Shown here: positions 1 through 7,590 of the stretch, piece after piece
Numbering within the stretch: the first letter of the stretch is position 1
How the letters are laid out: the number at the start of each line of letters is the position of its first letter
Source: Ornithomonoglobus_A sp034090805
Lineage (GTDB): Bacteria; Bacillota; Clostridia; UBA1381
Assembly (NCBI GenBank): GCA_034090805.1
Contig: JAXDRV010000134.1
Span: 1 to 35,735, forward strand
Reading direction: 5' to 3'
Length of the DNA: 35,735 nt
Position numbers and translations under genes: made by a program
Notes under the pieces: model-generated
Databases searched by the model: none
What the model was told of the DNA's origin: nothing
The model's input: the letters and a program-made list of their open reading frames with translations, nothing else

Positions 1-66
1 AAAACCAAGCAAACAGCATCTGATAAGGATGCTGCCATGGTCGGAAGATTTGCCGGAATACTGTAA
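1..66 (+). CDS. C-terminal end of a plus-strand gene, cut by window edge
   Basis: The frame starting at base 1 is open for 21 codons and stops at TAA 64-66. The peptide ends in the residues SDKDAAMVGRFAGIL. A strong hairpin terminator starts 7 bases after the stop, which is the main reason to believe this frame is a real gene tail. The family cannot be recognised from so short a piece. It has no visible link to the pectin genes, because everything downstream to 837 is decayed and the next genes run on the other strand. Confidence 0.5.
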   Translation, partial: KTKQTASDKDAAMVGRFAGIL

Positions 67-73
67 GATACCT

Positions 74-115
74 AAAAGAGTCTGATAAGGTCTATAGACC
101 AAATCAGACTCTTTT
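74..115 (+). terminator. Hairpin terminator of the upstream gene
   Basis: A perfect 13-base-pair stem (74-86 with 103-115) has AAAAGAG at its foot and ends in CTTTT, so it can act on either strand. The loop itself contains the palindrome GGTCTATAGACC (89-100). It lies just after the TAA at 64-66, as expected for a factor-independent terminator of that gene. The T-run is inside the stem rather than after it. Confidence 0.75.
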
Positions 116-837
116 GACGTGGGTTTATTGATCGGATACTATTGTTTTATATTGTTTGAGAGTTCTTATATGCATCACTCCCCATCAAATACTCTTTTAA
201 ATTTATGACTTATTGCTCATAAAAAAACTTTTCATTAAAGTTTAGTATGTAATCTCTGTAAAATCCGATGGTGCAATTGTCCGACATTTTCTACCGAGCT
301 ACATTACATTTACAAGTATTCTCATTGCTTTGCCATCCCGTCAATCATTTATCATCAGTCTTATTCCCATACTCGCTTTCATGTTGTATCAACTAACCAT
401 ATCAGTAACCGAATCTCCCGCAAATACAATTCTGTCAAAATCCTCAAAAATCATCTTCCTTATTTCAATCTTGTAAAATTATCGTTCCATGCTTTTAAAA
501 TATAACTTAATCCATAATGCTGATTTTCTTATAGTGTACAGAAAAATTACAAGCCATTCCAACGTATACTCTTTAAAATCAGATATTGGATATCCGCAGA
601 TGTGCCTGAAATAACATTATATTTGAAAGTTCATCTATCATACTTCCCACTGTTATATAGGTAGCAATACACTGGCATATGTAGTTTCTGCCCAGGAAAG
701 CGTTTCCGCGCTAATACACTTTGCAACCTCAACAGCATTAACAATGTTTTTTTAAAAGACACGCATTGCAAAATCCGGTTCATCTTCAATAAACTCGCAC
801 ACAATCGTTTTATTTTCATCCCATCTTCCGATTATTT
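116..837. other. Stretch without an intact gene
   Basis: This AT-rich stretch has no intact coding frame. On the minus strand it contains at least two decayed coding pieces, at 389-454 and 579-841, which are listed separately. Between and beyond them I see only scattered short frames with frequent stops and no clear promoter. It lies downstream of the last gene of the minus-strand operon, so it may be the eroded former end of that operon. Confidence 0.6.
389..454 (-). pseudogene. Remnant of an SGNH/GDSL hydrolase N-terminus
   Basis: Reading the minus strand from the ATG at 454 gives 21 residues ending at a TGA at 389-391. They include FDRIVFAGDSVTDM, which is block I of the SGNH/GDSL hydrolase family, with the nucleophile serine in GDS. 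In intact relatives this block is followed by about 180 more residues with the Gly, Asn and Asp-x-x-His blocks. Here a stop follows two residues later and the downstream sequence is full of stops in all frames. This is a short piece of a lost esterase, separate from the intact SGNH gene at 7591-10851. The call rests on one conserved block. Confidence 0.55.
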
Positions 838-841
838 CTAT
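579..841 (-). pseudogene. Decayed coding sequence, family not recognised
   Basis: Directly after the GH3 stop the minus strand reads like protein in broken frames. From 841 the frame gives GRWDENKTIVCEFIEDEPDF, then an in-frame TAA within an A-run, then NAVEVAKCISAETLSWAETT up to a stop at 653-655. A shift of frame there continues with SMIDELSNIMLFQAHLRI to a stop at 579-581. The residue make-up is typical of real protein, and the breaks look like one point change and one indel. No start codon or ribosome binding site is seen and I do not recognise the family. It probably was once the next gene of the operon. Confidence 0.4.
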
Positions 842-2394
842 TCATAATTTCTTTCCTTTAAAATACATTTTCCGGTAAATTGCAGTTCTCCCAGTAAACC
901 ATCCACAAGCAGTCTGACGGATTCTTCCGTAGGCTTGCAATTCATCTCTATAAAAGTCGGATCCTCCGGGAAGTAGTCAACCGCAAAATACGGCGAGCCG
1001 TAATTTACAATAATTTTCTTTGACTTATCAAACAAATGTGACGCCCAAATAAGCATATGCGCTTCGCTCCACTGTGCAACAAAACGCGCGTCAAGGCTGA
1101 ATATTACAATGTCATATTCACTTTGCAGCTTATCTATATCCGACTGCCAGCACACACGCGACGGCACATCATATATATCGCGTTTCACATCGGCAGCAAA
1201 CCCTCTCGACACAAGCTCATCCCTAAGCAGATAAGATGAAGCGCTGTTTTCATCAGTCGCATCAACTATTAATATATTTTTTGCTTTTTCCTTTTTTATC
1301 GGTACAAGCTCTATCTCATTTCTTAAAAGACACATACCATGCTTTGCTATTTCAACAATTGTTTTATCAATAAACTTCGGGTCGGGCTTTTCCGGCTTAT
1401 TTTTCTCTAAAGCATCAAGTCTGAACTTTTCCATTTTGCCGATACGTTCAAGCGCGTCATCAAGACGGCTCATAGGAATACTTCCGTTATTTATTGCCTC
1501 CTCAATTGCGTCCGCAGCCTCAATCGGTGGCCAAAGCAGGAAGTCCGCACCTGCTTTAAACGCCTGCACCGTTTCCTTTACAATGTCACCCGTTGCCATG
1601 CCGCCCATTATCAGCGCATCGGTTACAACGGCTCCGTCAAACCCCAGCTTTTTCTTTAAAAGCTCTGTAGTCAGCTTGCTTGAAAAGGTAGCTATCGGAT
1701 AAAAGCCGTCCTCGCCCTCGCTGTCATATGATTTTAATGTTACATGAGTTGTCATTATCGCATTTACTCCGGCTTTTATCATTTCCTTATACGTATAGCC
1801 GTACGTATCCATCCACTCATCAAACGGAAGAATATTCTGCCCAGGCGCCATATGCATATTTACAAAATATGTACCGAGTCCTGGGAAATGTTTCGAGGTT
1901 GCGCATACGCCCTGATCCTGTATTCCGCGAATTACCTCTCTGTAAACATCGGCTATAACCTTAGGATTGTCACTTATCGCAAGAAGATACATAAGATGAT
2001 CCCTGCACATATCAATACTCGGCGCAAGCACCCAGTCAACTCCACGATCGTTCATCTGCATTCCCACAACCTTACCGTAATTATAAGCATCGGTAAGATT
2101 TGTCGAGCCACCGAGAGAAGACTGTGCATGAATCTTTACACTCTGACCGTCCGCCGGAGCGCCGTCGGCACACACGAAAAGCCTGTTTTTTGAATATTTT
2201 CTGCATTCCAAAAGCCTTTCGTTAGTCATTGCCGTTCCGATTTCCAAACCATTTTCATCATAATTTACATCCGCCTGAGAATAATACATACCGCCTACTT
2301 GATATTTCTCAAAGAATTTTTCCGGGCCTCCGTGCTTATTTATTTCACGTATTGTCACTATAAACGTTTTTAAAATTTTTTCTCTTAATGTCAT
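838..2394 (-). CDS. Glycoside hydrolase family 3, NagZ-like
   Basis: This 518-residue protein has no signal peptide and should act in the cytoplasm on imported oligosaccharides. The family 3 barrel covers about residues 1-340. The signature KHFPG is at 168-172, and the nucleophile is expected to be D259 in VVTDALIMGGM. A smaller C-terminal alpha/beta domain follows from about 355. NagZ-type enzymes normally use an Asp-x-His dyad as acid/base just after KHFPG. Here the matching residues read N179-M180-H181, so the histidine is kept but the aspartate is asparagine. The substrate is therefore uncertain: the fold is that of beta-N-acetylhexosaminidases, but the setting points to a pectic oligosaccharide. 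The start is supported by GGAGAGGGAG just upstream. It is the last gene of the operon, 87 bases after permease C with a hairpin between them. Confidence 0.85.
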   Translation of the reverse strand: MTLREKILKTFIVTIREINKHGGPEKFFEKYQVGGMYYSQADVNYDENGLEIGTAMTNERLLECRKYSKNRLFVCADGAPADGQSVKIHAQSSLGGSTNLTDAYNYGKVVGMQMNDRGVDWVLAPSIDMCRDHLMYLLAISDNPKVIADVYREVIRGIQDQGVCATSKHFPGLGTYFVNMHMAPGQNILPFDEWMDTYGYTYKEMIKAGVNAIMTTHVTLKSYDSEGEDGFYPIATFSSKLTTELLKKKLGFDGAVVTDALIMGGMATGDIVKETVQAFKAGADFLLWPPIEAADAIEEAINNGSIPMSRLDDALERIGKMEKFRLDALEKNKPEKPDPKFIDKTIVEIAKHGMCLLRNEIELVPIKKEKAKNILIVDATDENSASSYLLRDELVSRGFAADVKRDIYDVPSRVCWQSDIDKLQSEYDIVIFSLDARFVAQWSEAHMLIWASHLFDKSKKIIVNYGSPYFAVDYFPEDPTFIEMNCKPTEESVRLLVDGLLGELQFTGKCILKERNYE

Positions 2395-2429
2395 TTCTCC
2401 CTCTCCTAACTATAATCAATTTACAAACG

Positions 2430-2458
2430 AAACGAAGACCCGCATGGGATCTTCGTTT
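2430..2458 (-). terminator. Hairpin between permease C and GH3 genes
   Basis: A 9-base-pair stem (2430-2438 with 2450-2458) continues as three CCC/GGG pairs across a one-base bulge, with a four-base loop at 2442-2445. On the minus strand it is followed by CGTTTGT, a poor T-run. It may be a partial terminator or a processing and stability element that lowers GH3 expression relative to the transporter. Confidence 0.55.
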
Positions 2459-2481
2459 CTCATTTATGCATTCTGCAACTA

Positions 2482-3360
2482 TTAACCCTTTACGGCGCCG
2501 AGCGTTACACCCTTTATAAAATACTTCTGCACAAAAGGATAAAACGCAAGAATCGGAAGGATTGAAACAATTATTGTTGCCGCCTTTACGGTTTCGCTTG
2601 TGTACTGCATTGCATCCGGATTCATAACACCCTGACTTATAAGCTCGGAGTTATTTTCCTGAATAATTCTCTGCAGCAGACACTGAACGGTTATCTTGCT
2701 GCTGTCACTCATATACATCATAGCGTCATACCACGCGTTCCAGTGGAAAACCGCCATCCAAAGAGCAAGTGTCATTATAATAGGCTTTGAGAGCGGAATT
2801 ATTATTTTGAAAAATATTTCAAATTCCCCTGCTCCGTCTATATTTGCCGCTTCATGCAATGCGTCCGGAAGCGACTGAAAAAACGACCGCGCCACAATGA
2901 CGTTATATGCACTTATAAGGTTAGGCAGAATATATACCCACAGGCTGTTCATAAGCCCGAGCTGCTTTAATACCAGATATGTAGGTATCTTTCCGCCGTT
3001 AAAGAGCATTGTAAACAGCACAATTGCCGTATAAAGCTTTCTGTTAGGCATTTCACGCCTTGAAAGCGCATATGCAAACATTGTTGTTACAAGCAAGCCC
3101 ATAATTGTTCCGACTATGGTTCTAAACAGCGTATTGCCGTAAGAGGTGAATATATCTCTGTTATTAAACACCATCTTATACGCCATAATTGAAATTTCCT
3201 TTGGGTACAGATGCAACCCCATCTCCGTTGCCGCCTTCGTTGTACTCAACGACATCGAAAGCGTGTATATAAACGGATAAAGAGTTGTAAACGCCAGAAA
3301 AGCCAAAAAGAAATAATTGAATACATTGAATACTTTACGTGATGCAGATACTTTAATCAT
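2482..3360 (-). CDS. ABC sugar transporter permease, LplC/YtcP type
   Basis: This is a 292-residue inner-membrane permease of the carbohydrate-uptake CUT1 group, with about six membrane segments. The first is at about residues 13-35 and the last lies near the C-terminus. The cytoplasmic EAA loop that contacts the ATPase is visible as EAANIDGAGEFEIFFKIIIP. The C-terminal ending YFIKGVTLGAVKG is typical of the LplC/YtcP branch, which imports complex oligosaccharides together with an LplB partner. Its start codon overlaps the end of the preceding binding-module gene by 8 bases, with GAGAGG seven bases before the ATG, so translation is likely coupled. No ATPase gene is present in the window. Systems of this branch normally share an MsmX-like ATPase encoded elsewhere. 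Confidence 0.92.
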   Translation of the reverse strand: MIKVSASRKVFNVFNYFFLAFLAFTTLYPFIYTLSMSLSTTKAATEMGLHLYPKEISIMAYKMVFNNRDIFTSYGNTLFRTIVGTIMGLLVTTMFAYALSRREMPNRKLYTAIVLFTMLFNGGKIPTYLVLKQLGLMNSLWVYILPNLISAYNVIVARSFFQSLPDALHEAANIDGAGEFEIFFKIIIPLSKPIIMTLALWMAVFHWNAWYDAMMYMSDSSKITVQCLLQRIIQENNSELISQGVMNPDAMQYTSETVKAATIIVSILPILAFYPFVQKYFIKGVTLGAVKG

Positions 3361-4972
3361 GGTTATCCCTCTCAGTTTCTAATGTTACCGCAGCAAGAAT
3401 AGGCTTCATGCTCAATATGCTTTCTATCATAATCAGCTTTGCATAAGCAGGATCAGTCTCTGAAGTTGTACTCAGGGCTGCAGTCCTTGCCTTAGGCAAA
3501 AATTCCGCGTCAACACCTATAAGCCTGTCATTTTCATCAAACAGCGCAAGGAAAGCTACTGCATTATCAAAATCATACTGCACCGCTTTTCCTGTTACCG
3601 TTTTGGAAAGCTGCGATGTGAATTTAATCTCGTTTACACCTGCCACTGCACTTGTTACTGCTTCGGCGGTATTATATATACAGCTGTTATCATACGCGGT
3701 AACGCTTATCTTAAGCGTCTTGCCTGCCACATCCGCAGACGGGGTGTATTTCACGACAGCTTTCTCTGTTGTGCCGCTTGATACAATAACTCCGTATTTT
3801 TCATCATTCATGGCAGTTATCGTATAAAAATAATTTGAGCCTGCACCGCTGATCTTAAACACTGCTTCCCCGCCTGCAAAAAGCTTTTCCGGAATGGACA
3901 CGGAGTAATCCTTATCTGTTTCAACCAATTTGATGTTGTCAAACGCAAACGTTCCACCCTTTCCCTTACTGCCTGTCAATTTTGTTTTCAGTACTTGATT
4001 TGGCATAACATCTGTAACCTTTGACGTATCAAAAGGCGCCTCAAAATGCTGCCATTTTTTCGTAAGCGTTAAAGCGGGTATATAGTTTGTATCAACCACC
4101 TTCGTATTTCCTGCAAACCACATCACTCTTGCGCCCACTGCCGTATCGTTTACAGCCTTTGCGTCAAAGGACAGCTTATAGCTCTTTCCCGGACTTATAT
4201 CAATTACCGCATCCGTAGCTATACCGGCATTTTCAGCAGTTTTATCCAGCGTGCCCTCAATCTGAATATAATTATTTATATCGGAATTACCGGCATCATT
4301 TAATACGGCAGCCGTCGCATAACCCGTATAGTTTTTTACAGCTCCGTAAAACTTTGTTGTATTCTCTGGCTGCGAGCTTACCGAAACGCCCTCAAAATCT
4401 TCACTAAATATAGAATTATCCGTAAGCTTTTCCGGCACTACCTTTACGTCATCCAGAAGATATGACGCGCCGTTTGCCTTAGTCCATCTCAGTTCAAAGG
4501 AGCCTGTGCCCGAAAGCTTTGTATTATAATATTTCTTTGAATAAAAGTACCAGCCGTCGCCGACGCTTGTCATTTTTTCAATCGTAACAGGTGATGATGA
4601 GATTTCCGTGAAGGCATACTGCTGCTTATCAGCTCCGTAAAGAAGAGGTCTGAAGCTTACATCTGCACTGTTTACAGGCTTAAAATAAAACGAAACATTA
4701 TATGTTATTCCTTTCTGAAAACTAACAGGCAGCTTCCAGCCTGCAGCAGAATCTCTGCTGTTTGTCACCTTAAGCGCATATTTGCCGCCGAGCAGACCGT
4801 CCGAAACAATCTCCGCCTTGTCGTTAGCGGTCGAGAGCTTCCCCGGTACCTTGCCATCCTCAAACGAATAAACGCTTATATCGGAATAGCCGGCACTGAC
4901 TGCGCCTACGCTTAACGGAAGTGTCATGCATACAAATGCCGCTGATAAAATTGCTGCTATAAATCTTTTCAT
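3353..4972 (-). CDS. Secreted multi-module carbohydrate-binding protein inside the transporter operon
   Basis: The open frame starts at 4993, but I choose the internal ATG at 4972. It has GGGGG seven bases upstream and starts directly at the signal peptide (MKRFIAAILSAAFVCM, likely cut near AVSAG). From that start the protein has 539 residues. It contains two jelly-roll binding modules (about 35-185, starting YSFEDG, and 190-365, ending FDNIKLVE), an Ig-like module (about 365-455) and a C-terminal module. No catalytic domain is visible. The whole protein matches the non-catalytic tail of the SGNH esterase at 7591-10851, with the first module very similar (DGLLGGKYALKVTN in one, EGLLGGKYALKVTN in the other). 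It lies between the two permease genes, touching or overlapping both. A role in holding substrate near the importer is an inference. Confidence 0.75.
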   Translation of the reverse strand: MKRFIAAILSAAFVCMTLPLSVGAVSAGYSDISVYSFEDGKVPGKLSTANDKAEIVSDGLLGGKYALKVTNSRDSAAGWKLPVSFQKGITYNVSFYFKPVNSADVSFRPLLYGADKQQYAFTEISSSPVTIEKMTSVGDGWYFYSKKYYNTKLSGTGSFELRWTKANGASYLLDDVKVVPEKLTDNSIFSEDFEGVSVSSQPENTTKFYGAVKNYTGYATAAVLNDAGNSDINNYIQIEGTLDKTAENAGIATDAVIDISPGKSYKLSFDAKAVNDTAVGARVMWFAGNTKVVDTNYIPALTLTKKWQHFEAPFDTSKVTDVMPNQVLKTKLTGSKGKGGTFAFDNIKLVETDKDYSVSIPEKLFAGGEAVFKISGAGSNYFYTITAMNDEKYGVIVSSGTTEKAVVKYTPSADVAGKTLKISVTAYDNSCIYNTAEAVTSAVAGVNEIKFTSQLSKTVTGKAVQYDFDNAVAFLALFDENDRLIGVDAEFLPKARTAALSTTSETDPAYAKLIMIESILSMKPILAAVTLETERDNHD

Positions 4973-4992
4973 TAATTTTATCCCCCGTTTCA

Positions 4993-5940
4993 TTAAAAAA
5001 TACCCATTTCGTCTTCGGAAAGCTTCTTTGTAAGCCAGTTGCCGCCGATTACAAACATAAGCCCCACTACCGATTTAAACAAATCAGCAGCCGTTCCAAC
5101 GCCGTAATCCATTTTCTGAAGCTTTCTCAATACATATGTATCAATAATATCCGCCACATCATATACTGTCGGATTATACATATTATAAACCTGATCAAAG
5201 CCCGCATTTAATACAGAGCCAAGATTTAATATAAACACTGTGGCAATTGTCGGAAGTATGCACGGTATGCTGACGTGCAGCGCCTGCTTCCAATAGCCTG
5301 CGCCATCCATTATAGCCGCCTCGTAAAGCGACTCGTCAACACCGGAAAGCGCCGCTATATATATAATAGCGCCCCAGCCTATTCCCTGCCATACAGCAGT
5401 TCCGACCACCATGCCGACGAACAAATGCCCGTCACTGAAAAACGGAAGCGCATCTTTAGCTCCGAAAAACCGAAGCAGCACATTTACAGGTCCGTTTGTT
5501 GAAAACAGCATTGTGATTATACCCGACAGCACAACCCACGAGAAAAAGTGTGGAATATATGTAAAGGTCTGAATAACCCTTTTATATGCGCTGTGCCTTA
5601 CCTCATTTAAAAGCAATGCAAGTATAATCGGCGCCGGTAGTCCGCAAACGAGCTTTAGCAGACTGATAACAACAGTATTACGCAAAATATGTGTAAAATC
5701 GCCGCCCGAAAAAAGCTTTGCAAAATTATCCATTCCGACAAACTTACTGCCGGTGATGCCTTCAAGAAGCTGATACTTCTTAAAGGCGATTGTTACACCG
5801 TAAATAGGCAGATAATTAAACAGGATTAATGCTATAAGACCCGGAATAATCATAATAACCAGCGGATAATGCTTCTTATATTCCATAGCAAGATTTTTTG
5901 CCTTTACCGCAAAGGACTGTTTTTTTGCTGCTTGTTTCAT
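4993..5940 (-). CDS. ABC sugar transporter permease, LplB/YtcP type
   Basis: This 315-residue integral membrane protein is the first permease of a CUT1 importer. A long cytoplasmic N-terminus (about 27 residues) is followed by a first membrane segment, VIMIIPGLIALILFNYLPIYG. FKKYQ and VGMDNF follow it, both typical of the LplB branch. The EAA loop is YEAAIMDGAGYWKQALHVSIP. The gene overlaps the preceding solute-binding protein gene by four bases (ATGA), and its stop overlaps the first possible start of the binding-module gene. It forms a complex with the permease at 2482-3360, although another gene lies between the two. Confidence 0.93.
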   Translation of the reverse strand: MKQAAKKQSFAVKAKNLAMEYKKHYPLVIMIIPGLIALILFNYLPIYGVTIAFKKYQLLEGITGSKFVGMDNFAKLFSGGDFTHILRNTVVISLLKLVCGLPAPIILALLLNEVRHSAYKRVIQTFTYIPHFFSWVVLSGIITMLFSTNGPVNVLLRFFGAKDALPFFSDGHLFVGMVVGTAVWQGIGWGAIIYIAALSGVDESLYEAAIMDGAGYWKQALHVSIPCILPTIATVFILNLGSVLNAGFDQVYNMYNPTVYDVADIIDTYVLRKLQKMDYGVGTAADLFKSVVGLMFVIGGNWLTKKLSEDEMGIF

Positions 5941-7571
5941 TTCTTATCTACTCCAACCTCATTATACATCTTTTCTATGGTCGAGCCCATTTCCTTAGCT
6001 TCCTCAAGCAGCGTATCTCCGCCGCCGTTTGACCATATTTCTTTAAATTCCTTTTTATAATCATCGGTTGACTTTTCTCCCTTGATAACCTCAACCATAA
6101 GATTTATCTGCTTTGTTCTCAAATCCGCAAAATAGTCCGCTGCCGACGGCAAAGTGTCAGGCTTCATAAACAAATCCGACATACCAAGCTCTATCGGGCA
6201 ATATTTATCATTTACCTCCTGCTTCTTCTTTTCGGTAAATTTCATTGCCGTTTCATAGCTTGCCGATACAGGTGCAAAGAACGATGCGGAGCCGAATTCA
6301 GAGGTAAGACACTCGTTTTTCTGCTGCGAGGAATCATCATAAGGCGGCAGGAATTTAATTCCCTTTTCAAATTTTGCCTGCTGATCTCTGAACTCCCAAT
6401 GCTTACCCTCTTGACCGAGCTTTACGGAAGATAAAAGGTCCTCGTCCGTTACAAGACTTTCAAATATGGTAAGAAGTCTTACAAGCTTCTCCGGCTGCTG
6501 TTCAAGCTGAGCGCCGAACGCTACAACATGGCTCGGTGCGCCCCAGCAGAATGTACCCGATTTTCCGTCCGGACCTGTTACCGGCAGAGAATTTTCTATA
6601 GTCGCACTTGGATTTATCTGCTTCATCTGATTTGGCAGTGAACTTGTATCATTGGGATCCCAATATCCGCCGTTTTGATTCATAAAGCCGACCTTGCCGT
6701 TTTTAAACTTATCCTTACCGGTTGAAAAGATATTGTCGGTTATAAAGTCAGGATCAATTATCCCCTCCGAATACCACTGCTGAAGCGTTTTCAAAGCCTC
6801 CGTTGTTCCGTCCTCAAAGCCGCCGTAAACAACCTCTCCGTTGCTCTTCATCCAGTCAAACGGAAGTACGCCGTATGCACCGAATATATCGGTAAACATT
6901 GTATGCCAGTTTGTAATATCGCTCGACATACCGTATGTATCCTTCTTGCCATTGCCGTCCGGGTCGTTATTTGCAAATTTATAAAGAGCGTCATGCATTT
7001 CGACAATGGTTTCCGGGATTTTATCTATGCCGACATTTTTGAGCCAGTCCGTTCTCCATACGCCGCTTCTTGCGCGCGCATTATTATAGTTAAGGTTCGG
7101 AATGCCGTAGTTTTTATCCTCTACTCTCGAATAAAGCCATGCCTCGGGCGCCTGCTCGCATATGATATTGTAGACCGTAGGCGCGTATTTCTTTATAATA
7201 TCATACGGCACCTCCATAATAAGTCCCTGATCGGCATCCTGCTTAACATTTGCCGGGTCAAGCTCATATATAAGGTCTACCTGCTCTCCGCCCGCTAAAA
7301 GCATTGTCTTTTTGTCATTATATTTCGTGTTATCCAAAAACATAGGCTTTATATCTATATTAAATTTTTCCTCAAGCACCGTTTCGGGATAAACTCCCTC
7401 CTGTGCCGACGGATTATACGGAAGCCCCATCCATTTGATTTCAAGCTTCTCATCCATTTTGCTCGAATCAATATCTATTTTCGCTCCGTTGTTTTTAGCA
7501 CCGCAGCCGCTAAGCGCAGCTATAGCAACTGTAAATGCTGATGTTACTGAAATTATTTTTTTGAAATTCAT
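5937..7571 (-). CDS. Extracellular solute-binding lipoprotein of the ABC importer
   Basis: This 544-residue protein is the substrate receptor of the importer and belongs to the large LplA-like group of oligosaccharide-binding proteins. The signal peptide ends in the lipobox LSGC, with the lipidated cysteine at residue 23, so the protein is anchored on the outer face of the membrane. The mature part shows typical family features, such as KNVGIDKIPET and a DPDGNGKKDTYG segment. That segment resembles the calcium-binding turn seen in many LplA-like proteins. The start is supported by GGAGGG nine bases upstream. It lies 19 bases after the SGNH esterase gene and overlaps the permease B gene by four bases. 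The ligand is not shown by sequence; rhamnogalacturonan oligosaccharides are inferred from context. Confidence 0.92.
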   Translation of the reverse strand: MNFKKIISVTSAFTVAIAALSGCGAKNNGAKIDIDSSKMDEKLEIKWMGLPYNPSAQEGVYPETVLEEKFNIDIKPMFLDNTKYNDKKTMLLAGGEQVDLIYELDPANVKQDADQGLIMEVPYDIIKKYAPTVYNIICEQAPEAWLYSRVEDKNYGIPNLNYNNARARSGVWRTDWLKNVGIDKIPETIVEMHDALYKFANNDPDGNGKKDTYGMSSDITNWHTMFTDIFGAYGVLPFDWMKSNGEVVYGGFEDGTTEALKTLQQWYSEGIIDPDFITDNIFSTGKDKFKNGKVGFMNQNGGYWDPNDTSSLPNQMKQINPSATIENSLPVTGPDGKSGTFCWGAPSHVVAFGAQLEQQPEKLVRLLTIFESLVTDEDLLSSVKLGQEGKHWEFRDQQAKFEKGIKFLPPYDDSSQQKNECLTSEFGSASFFAPVSASYETAMKFTEKKKQEVNDKYCPIELGMSDLFMKPDTLPSAADYFADLRTKQINLMVEVIKGEKSTDDYKKEFKEIWSNGGGDTLLEEAKEMGSTIEKMYNEVGVDKK

Positions 7572-7590
7572 AGTATTTTCCCTCCGTTAA

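Noticed and set aside
695..707. Catabolite-repression-like palindrome GGAAAGCGTTTCC
   Set aside because: It lies in a decayed coding remnant, far from any promoter, and its outer bases do not fit the cre consensus.
6903..7298. Plus-strand frame of 131 codons
   Set aside because: It is antisense to the solute-binding protein gene, with a cysteine- and isoleucine-rich composition typical of a shadow frame.
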